This document shows positions 35,717-45,844 of a stretch of DNA of 64,000 bases, in pieces; positions within the stretch are counted from its first letter, which is position 1; every line of letters begins with the position of its first letter. A program made the position numbers and the translations under genes. Source of the stretch: Leucobacter sp. OLIS6 (GTDB lineage: Bacteria; Actinomycetota; Actinomycetes; Actinomycetales; Microbacteriaceae); contig NZ_MRAV01000013.1 in NCBI RefSeq assembly GCF_002752355.1, positions 62,001 through 126,000 on the forward strand, in the 5' to 3' direction. The notes beneath the pieces are model-generated. The model was given only the letters and a program-made list of their open reading frames with translations, did no database searches and was not told the DNA's origin.

Positions 35717-36778
35717 TCAGCCGCGCGTCGTCGACTCGCGGATGTCGAGGGTCGCCGAGGGCACGGTCAGCGGTAGCTCGAGGTCGCGGCCCTCCGCGAG
35801 CCGCACCGCGATCTCGACCGCGCGCCGGGCGGTCTCCTCGGGGTGCAGGTCGAGCGTCGTGACGGTGGGGCTCGAAGTGCGGTTCTGCATGGCTCCGGAC
35901 CCCGCGGCCACCAGCAGGTCCTCCGGCACCCGGATCCCGCGCCGGATCGCCGCGGCGGTGACGCCCGCCGCGTGCCGCCCGGTCAGGCAGAAGATCGCGT
36001 CGGGGCGCTCGACCGGATCCCCGTCGAAGAAATGCTCGACGATCGTCTCGCCGGCCTGCTCGCCCTCGGCTTCGGGCATCGCGAAGACGAGCGGTTCCTG
36101 GCCGCGCTCGGCGGCCCAGGCCTCGAGCGTGCGGATCGAGCCGAGGTTCCAGTCGTTGCGGTCGGTGCCCGCGACCAGGGCGATGCGGCGCGCGCCGACC
36201 TCCGCCAGGTGGGAGATCATGAGGCTGGCCTGCTGCTCCGCCCCCTCGTCGATCTCGAGGAACTCGCCGCGCCGGGCGGGGTCCGCACCGACGGTGACGA
36301 ACGGGATCCGCTGCTCGGTGAGCATGGTGAGCACGGGATCGTCCTCGAACGGCTCGGTCACGATGTAGGCGTCGGCGGCGAGCGCGCTGAGCGGCACTCC
36401 CGGTCGGGTCGGGTCGTCGACGAGCATCATGCTGTATCCGTGCTCCATCGCGGTCAGCGATGCGGAGCCGGCGATGCGGAGGAAGTAGTCGACGCCCTCG
36501 GGGAGGAACGTGTCGAGGCTGTGGAAGGGGCGGATCACGAGGGCGAGGAGCCCGAGCCGGGAGTTCTGCAGCCCGCGCGCGATCGCGCTGGGGCGGTAGC
36601 CGATCTCGGCGGCGATCCGCTCGATGTTCTGGACGGTCTCGCGGCGTACGACGCCCTTGCCGTTGAGCGCGTGCGAGACCGTGGTCGGCGAGACGCCCGC
36701 CGCCTTCGCCACGTCCTTGATCGTCGGTCTCCCACTGGGTTTCACTCGGTCAGGATAGCCCGTTCCGACCTCCGTCAT
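35717..36778 (-). CDS. LacI-family transcriptional regulator
   Basis: 353 residues. The N-terminal HTH (about residues 18-43, PTIKDVAKAAGVSPTTVSHA) is followed by the hinge helix region and a periplasmic-binding-like effector domain. It probably binds the two palindromes at 36833-36860 and controls both itself and the divergent peptide-type importer. The ATG at 36778 is used; a GTG at 36745 closer to the HTH is an alternative start, neither having a clear Shine-Dalgarno sequence. LacI proteins usually sense sugars, so pairing with a peptide-type transporter is notable. Confidence 0.88.
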   Translation of the reverse strand: MTEVGTGYPDRVKPSGRPTIKDVAKAAGVSPTTVSHALNGKGVVRRETVQNIERIAAEIGYRPSAIARGLQNSRLGLLALVIRPFHSLDTFLPEGVDYFLRIAGSASLTAMEHGYSMMLVDDPTRPGVPLSALAADAYIVTEPFEDDPVLTMLTEQRIPFVTVGADPARRGEFLEIDEGAEQQASLMISHLAEVGARRIALVAGTDRNDWNLGSIRTLEAWAAERGQEPLVFAMPEAEGEQAGETIVEHFFDGDPVERPDAIFCLTGRHAAGVTAAAIRRGIRVPEDLLVAAGSGAMQNRTSSPTVTTLDLHPEETARRAVEIAVRLAEGRDLELPLTVPSATLDIRESTTRG

Positions 36779-36832
36779 CGTATGCGCGTTCGACTTCGCC
36801 CCCGGATCGACCCGTTACCGAAAAGTGATGCC

Positions 36833-36860
36833 CAAAACGTTTTGCCCAAATCGTTTTGGG
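36833..36860. promoter_or_regulatory. Tandem LacI-type operators
   Basis: Two adjacent palindromes: CAAAACGTTTTG (36833-36844, perfect) and CCCAAATCGTTTTGGG (36845-36860, one mismatch) with the central CG typical of LacI sites. A TTTGCC hexamer at 36841-36846 and TACTCT at 36864-36869 (17-base spacer) form a candidate promoter whose -35 overlaps the sites, so binding should repress the importer. Confidence 0.75.
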
Positions 36861-36943
36861 TGCTACTCTCACTCCCGGGTCTCGTCCGGCGCACGCAGGA
36901 CGTCAGGGGATTCAATGACGAAACTTCGAATGGAGAACTCATC

Positions 36944-38596
36944 GTGAAATTCGCGAAGACGAGGGTCGCAGTCGCCCTCCTTGCAGTCACGGGTCTGGCG
37001 CTCGCCGGGTGCGCATCGGGCGCGCGCGGCGGCAGCGGCGAGGAGAAGGTCGACGACTCCAAGCTGCAGCAGACCACGCCCGCGGCGAAGGGCGACATCG
37101 ACAAGGTGACGTGGAACTCGACCTACGGGGAGCTCGCTACGCTCGACCCGGCCAAGGCGTTCAACTACCCCGAGAACACGATCGTGGCGAACCTCTGCGA
37201 GCCGCTGTTCCAGATGCAGCCGGACTTCTCGATCAAGCCGAACCTCGCCACCGGGGCCGAGACCGCCGACGGGCTCACCTGGAAGATCGGCATCCGCGAC
37301 AAGGTCACCTTCTGGGACGGCTCGCCGATGACCATGCAGGACGTGCTCTACTCGCTGAAGCGCCACAACGACCCCGCCGAGGGCAGCTACTGGACCGGCG
37401 GCGTCACCGCGAACATCGCGAAGGTCGAGCAGAGCGGCGAGCACGAGATCACCATCACGCTCAAGTCGCCCGACCAGATCCTGCCCTCGTCGCTCTCGAC
37501 CGTGCTCGGCGTCGTCGTGCAGGAGAAGCAGCGCAAGGCGGCCGGCCAGAACTACGGCAACCCCGACACCGGCGTCATGTGCACCGGCCCGCTCTCCTAC
37601 ACCCCCGGTGACTGGAAGCAGGGGCAGTCGATCTCGCTGAAGCGCTTCGACGGCTACTGGAACGCCGACAAGAAGGCGAAGGCCAAGGAGGTCCAGATCG
37701 GCTTCGTCGTCGATCCGACCGCCATCGCCACCGGCCTGAAGAGCGGCGACATCCAGGGCTCCTACGACGTTCCGCTGCCCGCCCTCGGCGAGCTCTCCGG
37801 CAGCACGAGCGGATCGATGGTCTACGGCCAGGGCATGCAGATCATGGCCATCATCTCGACCGGCAAGGGCACCTTCGGCGACCCCGCCGTGCGCCGCGCG
37901 CTCACCCGCGCCACCGACCGGCAGGCCATCGCCGACACCGTCTACGAGGGCACCGCGACCCCGTCGCGTTCGGTCGTCCCGCAGTCGCCGTGGGACGCGA
38001 TCCCCGACGCCGCGAAGCTCCGCGACAAGGAGCTGCCCGACCTGAGCTACGACGTCAAGGCCGCCAAGGAGGAGCTGAAGGCCGCCAAGGTCGACCTGTC
38101 GAAGCCGATCAAGATCGCCTACCCGTCGGAGCGCGGCTTCTACGCCGACATCCTGAACGAGATGGCGAACGGCGCGAAGGAGCTCGGCCTCACGCTGCAG
38201 CCCACCGGCGTGCCGAGCGCGCAGTTCGGCGCCTTCTTCTCGGATCCCAAGGCCCGTGAGGGCTTCGACGGCTTCGTCACGACCAACTACCTGAGCGCTC
38301 CGGACCCGCTGCTGCACCTCATCAGCGTCGCGAAGACCGGCAGCGACCAGAACTACTCGGGCTTCTCCGATCCGCAGGTCGACTCGGCGCTCGATGCCGC
38401 GCTCGCCGAGAAGGACGTGAAGAAGCGCACCGAGCTCACGGTGAAGGCCGAGGCGCTCGTCATGCAGCAGCAGCCCTGGGTCCCGATCGATGACCTGGCC
38501 GTGCGCATGTACCTGAACAAGAAGGTGACCGGCGCGCCCGCGTCGTTCGTCTACCTGTACTACCCCTGGGCCGCAGACCTCGGCTCCGCCGAGTAA
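36944..38596 (+). CDS. Substrate-binding lipoprotein of a peptide-type ABC importer (family 5)
   Basis: 550 residues. Lipoprotein signal with lipidated C23 (LALAGCASG). The mature part has the family 5 (DppA/OppA) layout, with FWDGSPMTMQDVLYSLKR and the late PWVPIDDLAVRMYL region. It binds a peptide-like solute outside the cell. GGAG lies 8 bases before the GTG at 36944. First gene of a complete importer set. Confidence 0.9.
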   Translation: MKFAKTRVAVALLAVTGLALAGCASGARGGSGEEKVDDSKLQQTTPAAKGDIDKVTWNSTYGELATLDPAKAFNYPENTIVANLCEPLFQMQPDFSIKPNLATGAETADGLTWKIGIRDKVTFWDGSPMTMQDVLYSLKRHNDPAEGSYWTGGVTANIAKVEQSGEHEITITLKSPDQILPSSLSTVLGVVVQEKQRKAAGQNYGNPDTGVMCTGPLSYTPGDWKQGQSISLKRFDGYWNADKKAKAKEVQIGFVVDPTAIATGLKSGDIQGSYDVPLPALGELSGSTSGSMVYGQGMQIMAIISTGKGTFGDPAVRRALTRATDRQAIADTVYEGTATPSRSVVPQSPWDAIPDAAKLRDKELPDLSYDVKAAKEELKAAKVDLSKPIKIAYPSERGFYADILNEMANGAKELGLTLQPTGVPSAQFGAFFSDPKAREGFDGFVTTNYLSAPDPLLHLISVAKTGSDQNYSGFSDPQVDSALDAALAEKDVKKRTELTVKAEALVMQQQPWVPIDDLAVRMYLNKKVTGAPASFVYLYYPWAADLGSAE

Positions 38597-38620
38597 GCGA
38601 ACCCGCGGAAGGGATCGTCC

Positions 38621-39571
38621 ATGACCTACGTGCTCAAACGGCTCGGCGCGCTCATCGCCGTGCTCATCGTGTCCAGCTTCATCGTGTTCTCGGGCATGTA
38701 CCTCGCCCCGGGAAGCCCCGAGCAGTTCCTCGTGCAGGGGCGCACGGTGAGCCCGGAGGTGCTCGCGGCGATCCGCGCGCAGTACGGTCTGGACGATCCC
38801 TTCCTGCTCCGCTACTGGCATTGGCTGGTCGGAGTGATCCAGGGCGACTTCGGCCGCTCCCTGCTCACGCAGCAGGACGTGGCCTCGCTCATCGCCTCCC
38901 GCCTCCCCACCACGCTCTTCCTCGCGGCGTTCGCCGCGATCCTGATCGGCGTCTTCGGGGTCGGGCTCGGCGTGCTCGCCGCGACCCGCTCGGGCCTCTT
39001 CGAGAAGCTCGTCGTGTTCGGCTCGAACCTCGGCTTCGCGGTTCCCACGTTCTTCGCCGCGCTGATCCTCATGTTCGTGTTCGGCTCGAACCTCGGCTGG
39101 TTCCCGGTCTCGGGTTCCGGAACGGGCTTCGGCGACCGGCTCTGGCACCTCACGCTCCCGGCGATCGCGCTCGCGTTCCCCGGCATCGCCGTCGTCGCCC
39201 GCATCACGCGCACCGCCGTGCGCGAGGAGCAGGGATCCGAGCACGTGGTCATGGCGATCGCGCGCGGCGTGCCCAAGCAGCTCGTGCTGTGGCGGCACAC
39301 GATCCGCAACTCGATGCTCCCCGTGAGCACCGTGCTCGGCACTCAGATCGCCGGCCTGCTCGCCAGCGCGTTCGTGATCGAGTACGCCTTCACCCTCGAC
39401 GGGCTCGGCGCGCTGCTCGTGAACTCGGTGCAGAAGAAGGACTTCGCGGTGGTGCAGGCGATCGCCCTCATCATGGTGCTCGCCTTCGGCATCATCAACC
39501 TCATCGTCGACCTGCTCTACGCGGTGATCGACCCACGCGTTCGGCTGAGCAAGGGAGTGTCGGCACGATGA
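38621..39571 (+). CDS. ABC importer permease, DppB-like
   Basis: 316 residues, about six membrane helices. Starts with the DppB-type YVLKRLGALIAVLIVSSFIVF and contains LAPGSPEQF and the coupling region around residues 215-235. Start supported by GGAAGGGA 9 bases upstream. Overlaps the next permease by 4 bases. Confidence 0.92.
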   Translation: MTYVLKRLGALIAVLIVSSFIVFSGMYLAPGSPEQFLVQGRTVSPEVLAAIRAQYGLDDPFLLRYWHWLVGVIQGDFGRSLLTQQDVASLIASRLPTTLFLAAFAAILIGVFGVGLGVLAATRSGLFEKLVVFGSNLGFAVPTFFAALILMFVFGSNLGWFPVSGSGTGFGDRLWHLTLPAIALAFPGIAVVARITRTAVREEQGSEHVVMAIARGVPKQLVLWRHTIRNSMLPVSTVLGTQIAGLLASAFVIEYAFTLDGLGALLVNSVQKKDFAVVQAIALIMVLAFGIINLIVDLLYAVIDPRVRLSKGVSAR

Positions 39572-40502
39572 ACGAGCGGAAGTTCAAGGGCGGGCCGGGT
39601 ACGGACACCCGGTCCCAGGACACGGTCGCGGTGCAGCTGATCCGCAAGCACCGTGCGGACGCCCCGATCTCGGGCTGGCGTCGCTTCGTGCGCCGCCTCG
39701 GCCCGGTGGGCGTGGTCAGTCTCGCGATCATCGTGCTGGTGGTGCTGATGGCGGTGCTCGCGCCGATCCTCGCCCCGCAGGATCCATTCGCGGGCAGCGT
39801 CACCGGCCGGCACGAGGCGTGGAGCCTCGCGCACCTCATGGGCACCGACCAGTCGGGCCGCGACATCTTCTCGCGCATCATCTGGGGCGCGCGCACGAGC
39901 CTGCTCGGGCCGACGCTCGTGGTGCTCATCGCGGCGACGCTCGCCACCACGCTCGCGCTCACCGCGGTCTGGTTCGGCGGCAAGGTCGACGCGCTCATCA
40001 GCCGCGTGCTCGACATCCTCTTCGCCTTCCCCAACATGCTCCTCGCGATCCTCGCGGTCGCGATCTTCGGGCCGTCGCTGCTCACCGCGTCCATCGCGCT
40101 GGCCATCGGCTTCACCCCGTACTCCGCCCGAGTGATCCGCTCCGTCGCGCTCCGCGAGCGCGGCCTGCCCTACGTCTCCTCGGCGCAGCTGCAGGGCATC
40201 TCCGGGTTCCTCATCACGGTGCGGCACATCCTGCCGAACGTGCGCACCCAGATCCTCACCGGCATGACCATCAACTTCGGCTACGCCATGATCGAGCTCG
40301 CCGCGCTCTCGTTCCTCGGACTCGGCGTGCAGCCGCCCACCCCCGACTGGGGCCTCATGGTCTCGAACGGGCAGGCCTCGCTGCAGCAGGGCTTCTGGGA
40401 GCAGAGCGTCTTCGCCGGCCTCGCGATCGTGATCACCGTCGCGGCCTTCGGCTACGTCGGCGAGCAGCTCGGCGGCCGCCGCGCGGCAGGAAGGACCCGC
40501 TG

Positions 40503-40503
<1 letters not shown>
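39568..40503 (+). CDS. ABC importer permease, DppC-like
   Basis: 311 residues. A cytoplasmic N-terminus of about 45 residues, then about six helices with the DppC-type GTDQSGRDIFSRIIWGARTSL and FLGLGVQPPTPDWGLMV. The ATG at 39568 overlaps the previous stop (ATGA). Forms the channel with the DppB-like permease. Confidence 0.92.
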
Positions 40504-41329
<826 letters not shown>

Positions 41330-41333
<4 letters not shown>

Positions 41334-42160
41334 GCGAGCCGATCATCCAGGTCGAGCACCTGAAGCGCACCTTCAAGCTCGGACGCGGCGCGAGCGTCGC
41401 CGCGCTCGACGACGTCACGTGCGAGCTGCGCCCCGGCACCTGCCTCGCCGTCGTCGGCGAGTCCGGCTCGGGCAAGTCGACCCTCGCCCGCGTGGTCGTC
41501 GGCCTCGAGCGCGCCGACTCCGGCTCGGTGCGCATCGCCGGTACCGAGGTCAAGCCGACCACCGCCCGGAGCGCGCTCCGCGAGCGGGCGAAGCTCGTGC
41601 AGATGGTGTTCCAGGATCCCCAGGGATCCCTGAACCGCTCACTGCCCGTCTCGGCGACCATCGACGAGATGCTGCGCGCGCACCGCCCCGACCTCGACCG
41701 CGCGGGGCGCCGCGCCCGCGTGCTCGAACTGTTCGACGAGGTCGGCCTCACCGAGCGTCATGCGGACGCCAAGCCCGGCGCCCTCTCGGGCGGGCAGAAG
41801 CAGCGCGTCGCGATCGCCCGTGCGCTCGCCGCCGAGCCCGAGATCATCGTGCTCGACGAGGCCGTCTCGGCCCTCGACGTGTCGGTGCAGGCCCAGGTGC
41901 TCGACCTGCTCAAGCGCCTGCGCGCCGAGCACGGCCTGTCGTACCTGTTCATCACGCACGACCTCTCGGTGGTGCGCGACATCGCCGACGACGTCGTCGT
42001 GATGCGCACGGGACGGATCATCGAGCGCGGCACGGTGAGCGATGTGCTCGACCGCCCGCAGGAGCCCTATACCCGACTGCTCATCGCCTCGGCCCCCAGG
42101 CCGGGCTGGAAGCCGCAGCGCGGACTGCGCGACGCCCTGCTGGGCGGCGCCGCGGTCTGA
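41330..42160 (+). CDS. ABC importer ATPase, DppF-like
   Basis: 276 residues. Walker A GESGSGKS at 43-50, signature LSGGQKQRV, Walker B IIVLDEAVSALD and switch His in FITHD. Second ATPase of the heterodimeric pair. Overlaps the DppD-like gene by 4 bases and is followed by a strong hairpin. Confidence 0.92.
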
Positions 42161-42179
42161 CCCCGGGCCCACGGGCCCC

Positions 42180-42212
42180 GCGGGCCGGTCGGCGCTCCGC
42201 CGACCGGCCCGC
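42180..42212 (+). terminator. Hairpin between importer and C45 hydrolase genes
   Basis: Perfect 15-base arms (GCGGGCCGGTCGGCG and complement) with a CTC loop. It may end importer transcription, or reduce read-through into the C45 gene, which has no obvious promoter of its own in the 30 bases that remain. Confidence 0.65.
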
Positions 42213-42241
42213 ACCATCTCCACCGAACCGAGAGGATCACC

Positions 42242-43309
42242 ATGACCACCACCGAGCGTCTTCACCTGCGAGTCTCGGGAGAGACCCGCGCTGAGCTCGG
42301 GCGCAGCCGCGGATCGCAGCTGCGGGACTCGCTTCCGGCCGCCTACGCGAAGTACGCCGAGCTGTTCCGGATCCTCGGAGTCGACGAGGAGACGGAACGG
42401 CAGGGTGCCGAGCGCGTCATCGCGGCGCTCGCCGACTGGCGTCCCGCGGTCGTCGAGGAGCTCGCGGGGATCGCGGAGGGGTCGGGGCTGACCCTCGCCC
42501 AGGTGGTCGCCCTCAACGCGCGCACCGAGATCCTCGCCCTCGGGAATGCGGCGTCGAGCGAGTGCTCGACCGTGACCGCCGTGATCGACGGGCGCCACCG
42601 CGCCGTGCAGACCTGGGACTGGCACATCGAGCTGGCCCCGTTCTGGCACACGCACGAGGTCGACGGCCCGGGCTACCGCTACGCGGGCCTCACCGAGCAG
42701 GGCATCGTCAGCAAGATCGGCGTGAACGAGGCCGGCCTCGCGCTCCACTTCAACATTCTCGGTCACCGCGAGGATGGCCCGTCGGGCGTGCCCATGCACG
42801 TGCTCTCGTCGATCGTGCTGACCGAGTGCGCGAGCGTCGACGAAGCCATCGCGCTGATCCGCAGCGCCCCCATCGCATCGTCGTCGGCCTTCACCATGCT
42901 CGACGCCGACCGCGCGGTCTCGGTCGAGATGAGCCCTGCGGGCGTCTTCGTGATCGAGGAGGTCGCGGGATCGGTGCAGCGCACCAACCACTTCCAGGAC
43001 ACGGAGCCGCTCTCCGGCCAGAAGTCCGAGATCTACGAGCCCGACTCGTCGGAGCGCCTGACCCTCGTGCGCGAGCGGCTCGCGGACGGCGGGCCCGCCG
43101 ACACCGCGGCGCTCGTCGAACTGCTGGTGTCGGGCGAGGGACAGCCGCCGCTCACCTGCCACGCCGACATGGCGAAGAGCTACGGCGAGCGCTGGGCGAC
43201 CCTCGCGACGATCGTCACGGATCCCGAGCGGCGCTCGATCCGGATCCTCGACGGCATGCCCACCGACGCGGCGACGGGTGAGTGGCGCGAGATCGACCTC
43301 GCGGGCTGA
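42242..43309 (+). CDS. C45-family autoproteolytic acyltransferase/hydrolase
   Basis: 355 residues, no signal peptide, so probably cytoplasmic. The helical N-terminal part (LNARTEILAL near 91-100) precedes SSECSTVTA, whose C108 is the likely N-terminal nucleophile freed by self-cleavage; QTWDWH follows at the position of the DWH-like catalytic motif. This matches the family of fungal isopenicillin-N acyltransferase and its bacterial amidase relatives, which hydrolyse acylated amino compounds. AGAGGA precedes the ATG. Position after a peptide-type importer suggests it processes the imported solute. Confidence 0.85.
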   Translation: MTTTERLHLRVSGETRAELGRSRGSQLRDSLPAAYAKYAELFRILGVDEETERQGAERVIAALADWRPAVVEELAGIAEGSGLTLAQVVALNARTEILALGNAASSECSTVTAVIDGRHRAVQTWDWHIELAPFWHTHEVDGPGYRYAGLTEQGIVSKIGVNEAGLALHFNILGHREDGPSGVPMHVLSSIVLTECASVDEAIALIRSAPIASSSAFTMLDADRAVSVEMSPAGVFVIEEVAGSVQRTNHFQDTEPLSGQKSEIYEPDSSERLTLVRERLADGGPADTAALVELLVSGEGQPPLTCHADMAKSYGERWATLATIVTDPERRSIRILDGMPTDAATGEWREIDLAG

Positions 43310-43326
43310 TCGCCCGTCGCCTCCCC

Positions 43327-43359
43327 GCGGCCGTCCGCGCACCGCGCGGGCGGCCGCGT
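43327..43359 (+). terminator. Hairpin after the C45 hydrolase gene
   Basis: Arms CGCGGCCG and CGGCCGCG enclose a GC-rich 17-base interior with further CCGCGC/GCGCGG pairing, 17 bases after the stop. No T-run. Confidence 0.5.
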
Positions 43360-43394
43360 TCGAGCCGGCCGCTCTCCCGACGTCGGGATGCGCA

Positions 43395-43434
43395 AGAAGG
43401 CCCTGATCCGGATCTCTCCGAGTCAGGGCCTTCT
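43395..43434 (-). terminator. Terminator of the initiator tRNA gene
   Basis: AGAAGGCCCTGA (43395-43406) and TCAGGGCCTTCT (43423-43434) form a 12-pair stem, directly downstream of the tRNA on the minus strand. The minus-strand copy is followed by TTG; weak T-tract. Confidence 0.65.
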
Positions 43435-43437
43435 GCA

Positions 43438-43514
43438 TGGTTGCGGGGGCAGGATTTGAACCTACGACCTCCGGGTTATGAGCCCGGCGAGCTACCGAAC
43501 TGCTCCACCCCGCG
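43438..43514 (-). tRNA. Initiator tRNA-Met (fMet, anticodon CAT)
   Basis: 77 bases, CCA encoded. Read on the minus strand it starts CGCGGGGTGGAGCAG and has the unpaired C1-A72 end and three G-C pairs (GGG/CCC) below the CTCATAA anticodon loop, both hallmarks of initiator tRNA. T arm has TTCAAAT. The anticodon corresponds to plus-strand 43478-43480. Confidence 0.95.
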
Positions 43515-43527
43515 GCACCCCTCGAGG

Positions 43528-44202
43528 CTATCGACGAACGGGGCGTGAGCGCGAATCGGCGCGCGCCACGGCGCGGATGATCTGGGCCAGGCCGAGCACG
43601 CAGAGCGCTCCCGCAGCCACGAGCAGGGCGAGCGCGCCCATGGCCCGCCAGGCGAGCGAGCCGAGCAGCGCGCCGACGGTGATCGAGGCCCAGAGCAGGA
43701 GCGGCCGCACCCACCCGCCGCGGTGACCGCCGACGATGCGGTCCGCGAGGCCGATGCCGAAGCTCACGAGCGTCCCGGTCGCGTAGGTGATGGCGACCTG
43801 CGCGCGACCGGCGACGATGAAGAGCGTGTTCATCGCGCCCATGACCGCGGCGAGGGCGGCGAGCGAGAAGCCGGGGTGCGGCCACAGAGCGACGACCCCC
43901 GTGGCCGCGAACAGTGCCGCGCCCAGGCCGAGGATCCTCCCGCCGATCCGCACGCGCTCCGTGAGGAGTCCGAGCACCCGGCCGGCCAGCACGCCGAGCA
44001 CGAAGCCCGCCACCAGGCTCAGGGCGACAGCGGCGGTCTGCACCTCGCCCCGGCTGATCTCGACCCCGGCCTGCGTCGAGTTGCCGCTCATGAAGGAGAC
44101 GAAGAGGCCGCCCGAGAGGATGAACCCGATCGCGTCGACGAATCCGGCTGCTCCGGCGAGCAGGAGGGAGCCGCCGAACGAGGCGCGCGAGACCGTCTGC
44201 AT
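43528..44202 (-). CDS. YoaK/DUF1275 family membrane protein
   Basis: 224 residues, about six or seven membrane helices. The family motif GFVDAIGFILSGGLFVSFMSGNSTQAG is near the N-terminus and MGAMNTLFI in the middle. YoaK proteins are small inner-membrane proteins of unknown role. Its stop is 13 bases from the tRNA 5' end; both are on the minus strand. Start ATG at 44202. Confidence 0.9.
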   Translation of the reverse strand: MQTVSRASFGGSLLLAGAAGFVDAIGFILSGGLFVSFMSGNSTQAGVEISRGEVQTAAVALSLVAGFVLGVLAGRVLGLLTERVRIGGRILGLGAALFAATGVVALWPHPGFSLAALAAVMGAMNTLFIVAGRAQVAITYATGTLVSFGIGLADRIVGGHRGGWVRPLLLWASITVGALLGSLAWRAMGALALLVAAGALCVLGLAQIIRAVARADSRSRPVRR

Positions 44203-44249
44203 GCTTCAGTTGTATCCGGCTTCGCGCGCCGCGGCGAATCGATGCCCCG

Positions 44250-45299
44250 CTAGCCGGCGAGCAGTTCCCGCACCCGCGGGATCACGTCGCGGCCGTAGCG
44301 CTCGATCGAGGCCATGAGCTGCTCGTGAGGCATGGTGCCGCTCGCGTACTTGAGGTCGAAGCGGTCGGCGCCCAGGGTGCGCACCGTGCGCGCGATGCGT
44401 TGCGCGACCGTCTCGGCCGATCCGACGTAGAGCGAACCCGAGTCGGCCTCCGCCTCGAACTCCTCGCGCCGGGCCTCGGGCCAGCCGCGCTCGCGGCCGA
44501 TGCGGTTGCGGTTGTCGGCCCAGTGCTCCCACAGTTCGTCGCGCGCCTCGGCGTCGCTCGCGCCGATGTGCCCGGGGGAGTGCACGCCGAGCGGCATCGG
44601 CTCGCGGCCGAGCTCGTCCTGCGTCTGCCGGTAGAGGTTCGCGAACGGCAGGAAGCGTGCGGGGTCGCCGCCGATGATCGCGAGCATCATGGGGATCCCG
44701 ACCTGCACCGAGCGCAGCACCGAGTGCGGGCTGCCGCCGACGCCGATCCAGGCGCGCACGCCGCCCTCCTGCTCGGTCTTGGGGAACACCTCCTGGTCGA
44801 CGAGCGCGGTGCGGTGGCGGCCCGACCAGGTGACGGGGCCTTCGCTGCGCAGACGCGCGAAGAGCTCGAGCTTCTCGCTGAAGAGCGTCTCGTAGTCGGC
44901 GAGGTCGTAGCCGAACAGCGGGAAGGACTCGGTGAAGGAGCCGCGGCCGAGGATCACCTCGGAACGCCCGTTGCTGAGCGCGTCGAGCGTCGCGAAGCGC
45001 TCGTAGACCCGCACCGGGTCGTCGCTCGAGAGCACGGTGACGCCGGTGCCGAGCTGGATCCGATCGGTGCGCCCGGCGATCGTCGCGAGCACCATCTCGG
45101 GCGAGCTGATCGCGAAGTCGTCTCGGTGGTGCTCGCCGAGCGTGATGGCGTCGACACCGAGGCGGTCGGCGAGCACGGCCTGCTCGACGACGTCGCGGAT
45201 CACCTGGGCGTGCGAGGTGCGCTCGCCATCGGCCGAGCGGGTGACGTCGCCGAAGGTGTCGAGTCCGAGGATCACGGGAGTCGCGGGTGCATCGTTCAT
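44250..45299 (-). CDS. LLM-class flavin-dependent oxidoreductase
   Basis: 349 residues. Luciferase-like TIM barrel: GLDTFGDVT start, LGEHHRDDFAIS active-site strand, IQLGTGVTVLSSDDPVRVYE and ILGRGSFTESFPLFGYDL, SEKLELF, then WIGVGGSPHSV. Uses FMN or F420; many members are annotated as putative sugar or alkane oxidoreductases without proof. Follows the YrdB-like gene on the same strand. Confidence 0.88.
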   Translation of the reverse strand: MNDAPATPVILGLDTFGDVTRSADGERTSHAQVIRDVVEQAVLADRLGVDAITLGEHHRDDFAISSPEMVLATIAGRTDRIQLGTGVTVLSSDDPVRVYERFATLDALSNGRSEVILGRGSFTESFPLFGYDLADYETLFSEKLELFARLRSEGPVTWSGRHRTALVDQEVFPKTEQEGGVRAWIGVGGSPHSVLRSVQVGIPMMLAIIGGDPARFLPFANLYRQTQDELGREPMPLGVHSPGHIGASDAEARDELWEHWADNRNRIGRERGWPEARREEFEAEADSGSLYVGSAETVAQRIARTVRTLGADRFDLKYASGTMPHEQLMASIERYGRDVIPRVRELLAG

Positions 45300-45387
45300 G
45301 CTCGGAGGAACGTCGGATGCGTGCGGGCTATTCCGCGGGCGGTGCCTGCAGAGCGGCCCTTCAAAGTGGCGGCGCGGCCCACCGGGC

Positions 45388-45774
45388 TCAGCGCTTGCGC
45401 GAAGCGGCGGTGTAGCCGACGGCCACGGCGATCACGCCGAAGCCGAGCGCCCAGCCCCAGTGCACGCCCATGACGAGCAGGGCGGCCGCGGCGCCGGCGA
45501 AGAGCAGGAGCTCGACGAGCGCCTCGCCGAAGCGGTCGGTGCGCAGCACGGGGCGGGGCGACAGGAACAGCGCCCAGAGGAGCACCGCGAGCGCCAGGAA
45601 CCCGATGCCGGTGAGGACGCCCGGGAAGGGCAGCGGCCAGCCGATGAAGCCCCACGCGGTCACGATCGCGATGGCGATGAGGTGCAGCACGCCGCGCAGC
45701 GTCGTCAGGATCGCCTTCGCAGGGGCGGTGGACGAGGAAGCGGGGGTGCTGGGGGGAGTATCGAGGCCGGTCAC
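45388..45774 (-). CDS. YrdB-like (DUF2568) small membrane protein
   Basis: 128 residues. After a polar N-terminus of about 25 residues come four helices with the DUF2568 features WPLPFPGVLTGIGFLALAVLLW, a short SPRP loop, and a C-terminal pair of helices. Function unknown. Start GTG at 45774, preceded by AGAGGG. It precedes the LLM gene by 88 bases. Confidence 0.8.
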   Translation of the reverse strand: MTGLDTPPSTPASSSTAPAKAILTTLRGVLHLIAIAIVTAWGFIGWPLPFPGVLTGIGFLALAVLLWALFLSPRPVLRTDRFGEALVELLLFAGAAAALLVMGVHWGWALGFGVIAVAVGYTAASRKR

Positions 45775-45844
45775 CCCTCTAGTTTACGTTGTGGTTCAGT
45801 GAGGTATCGCCCGAGTGGTCCATGCCTGTTCGCCGAGGTAGCGT

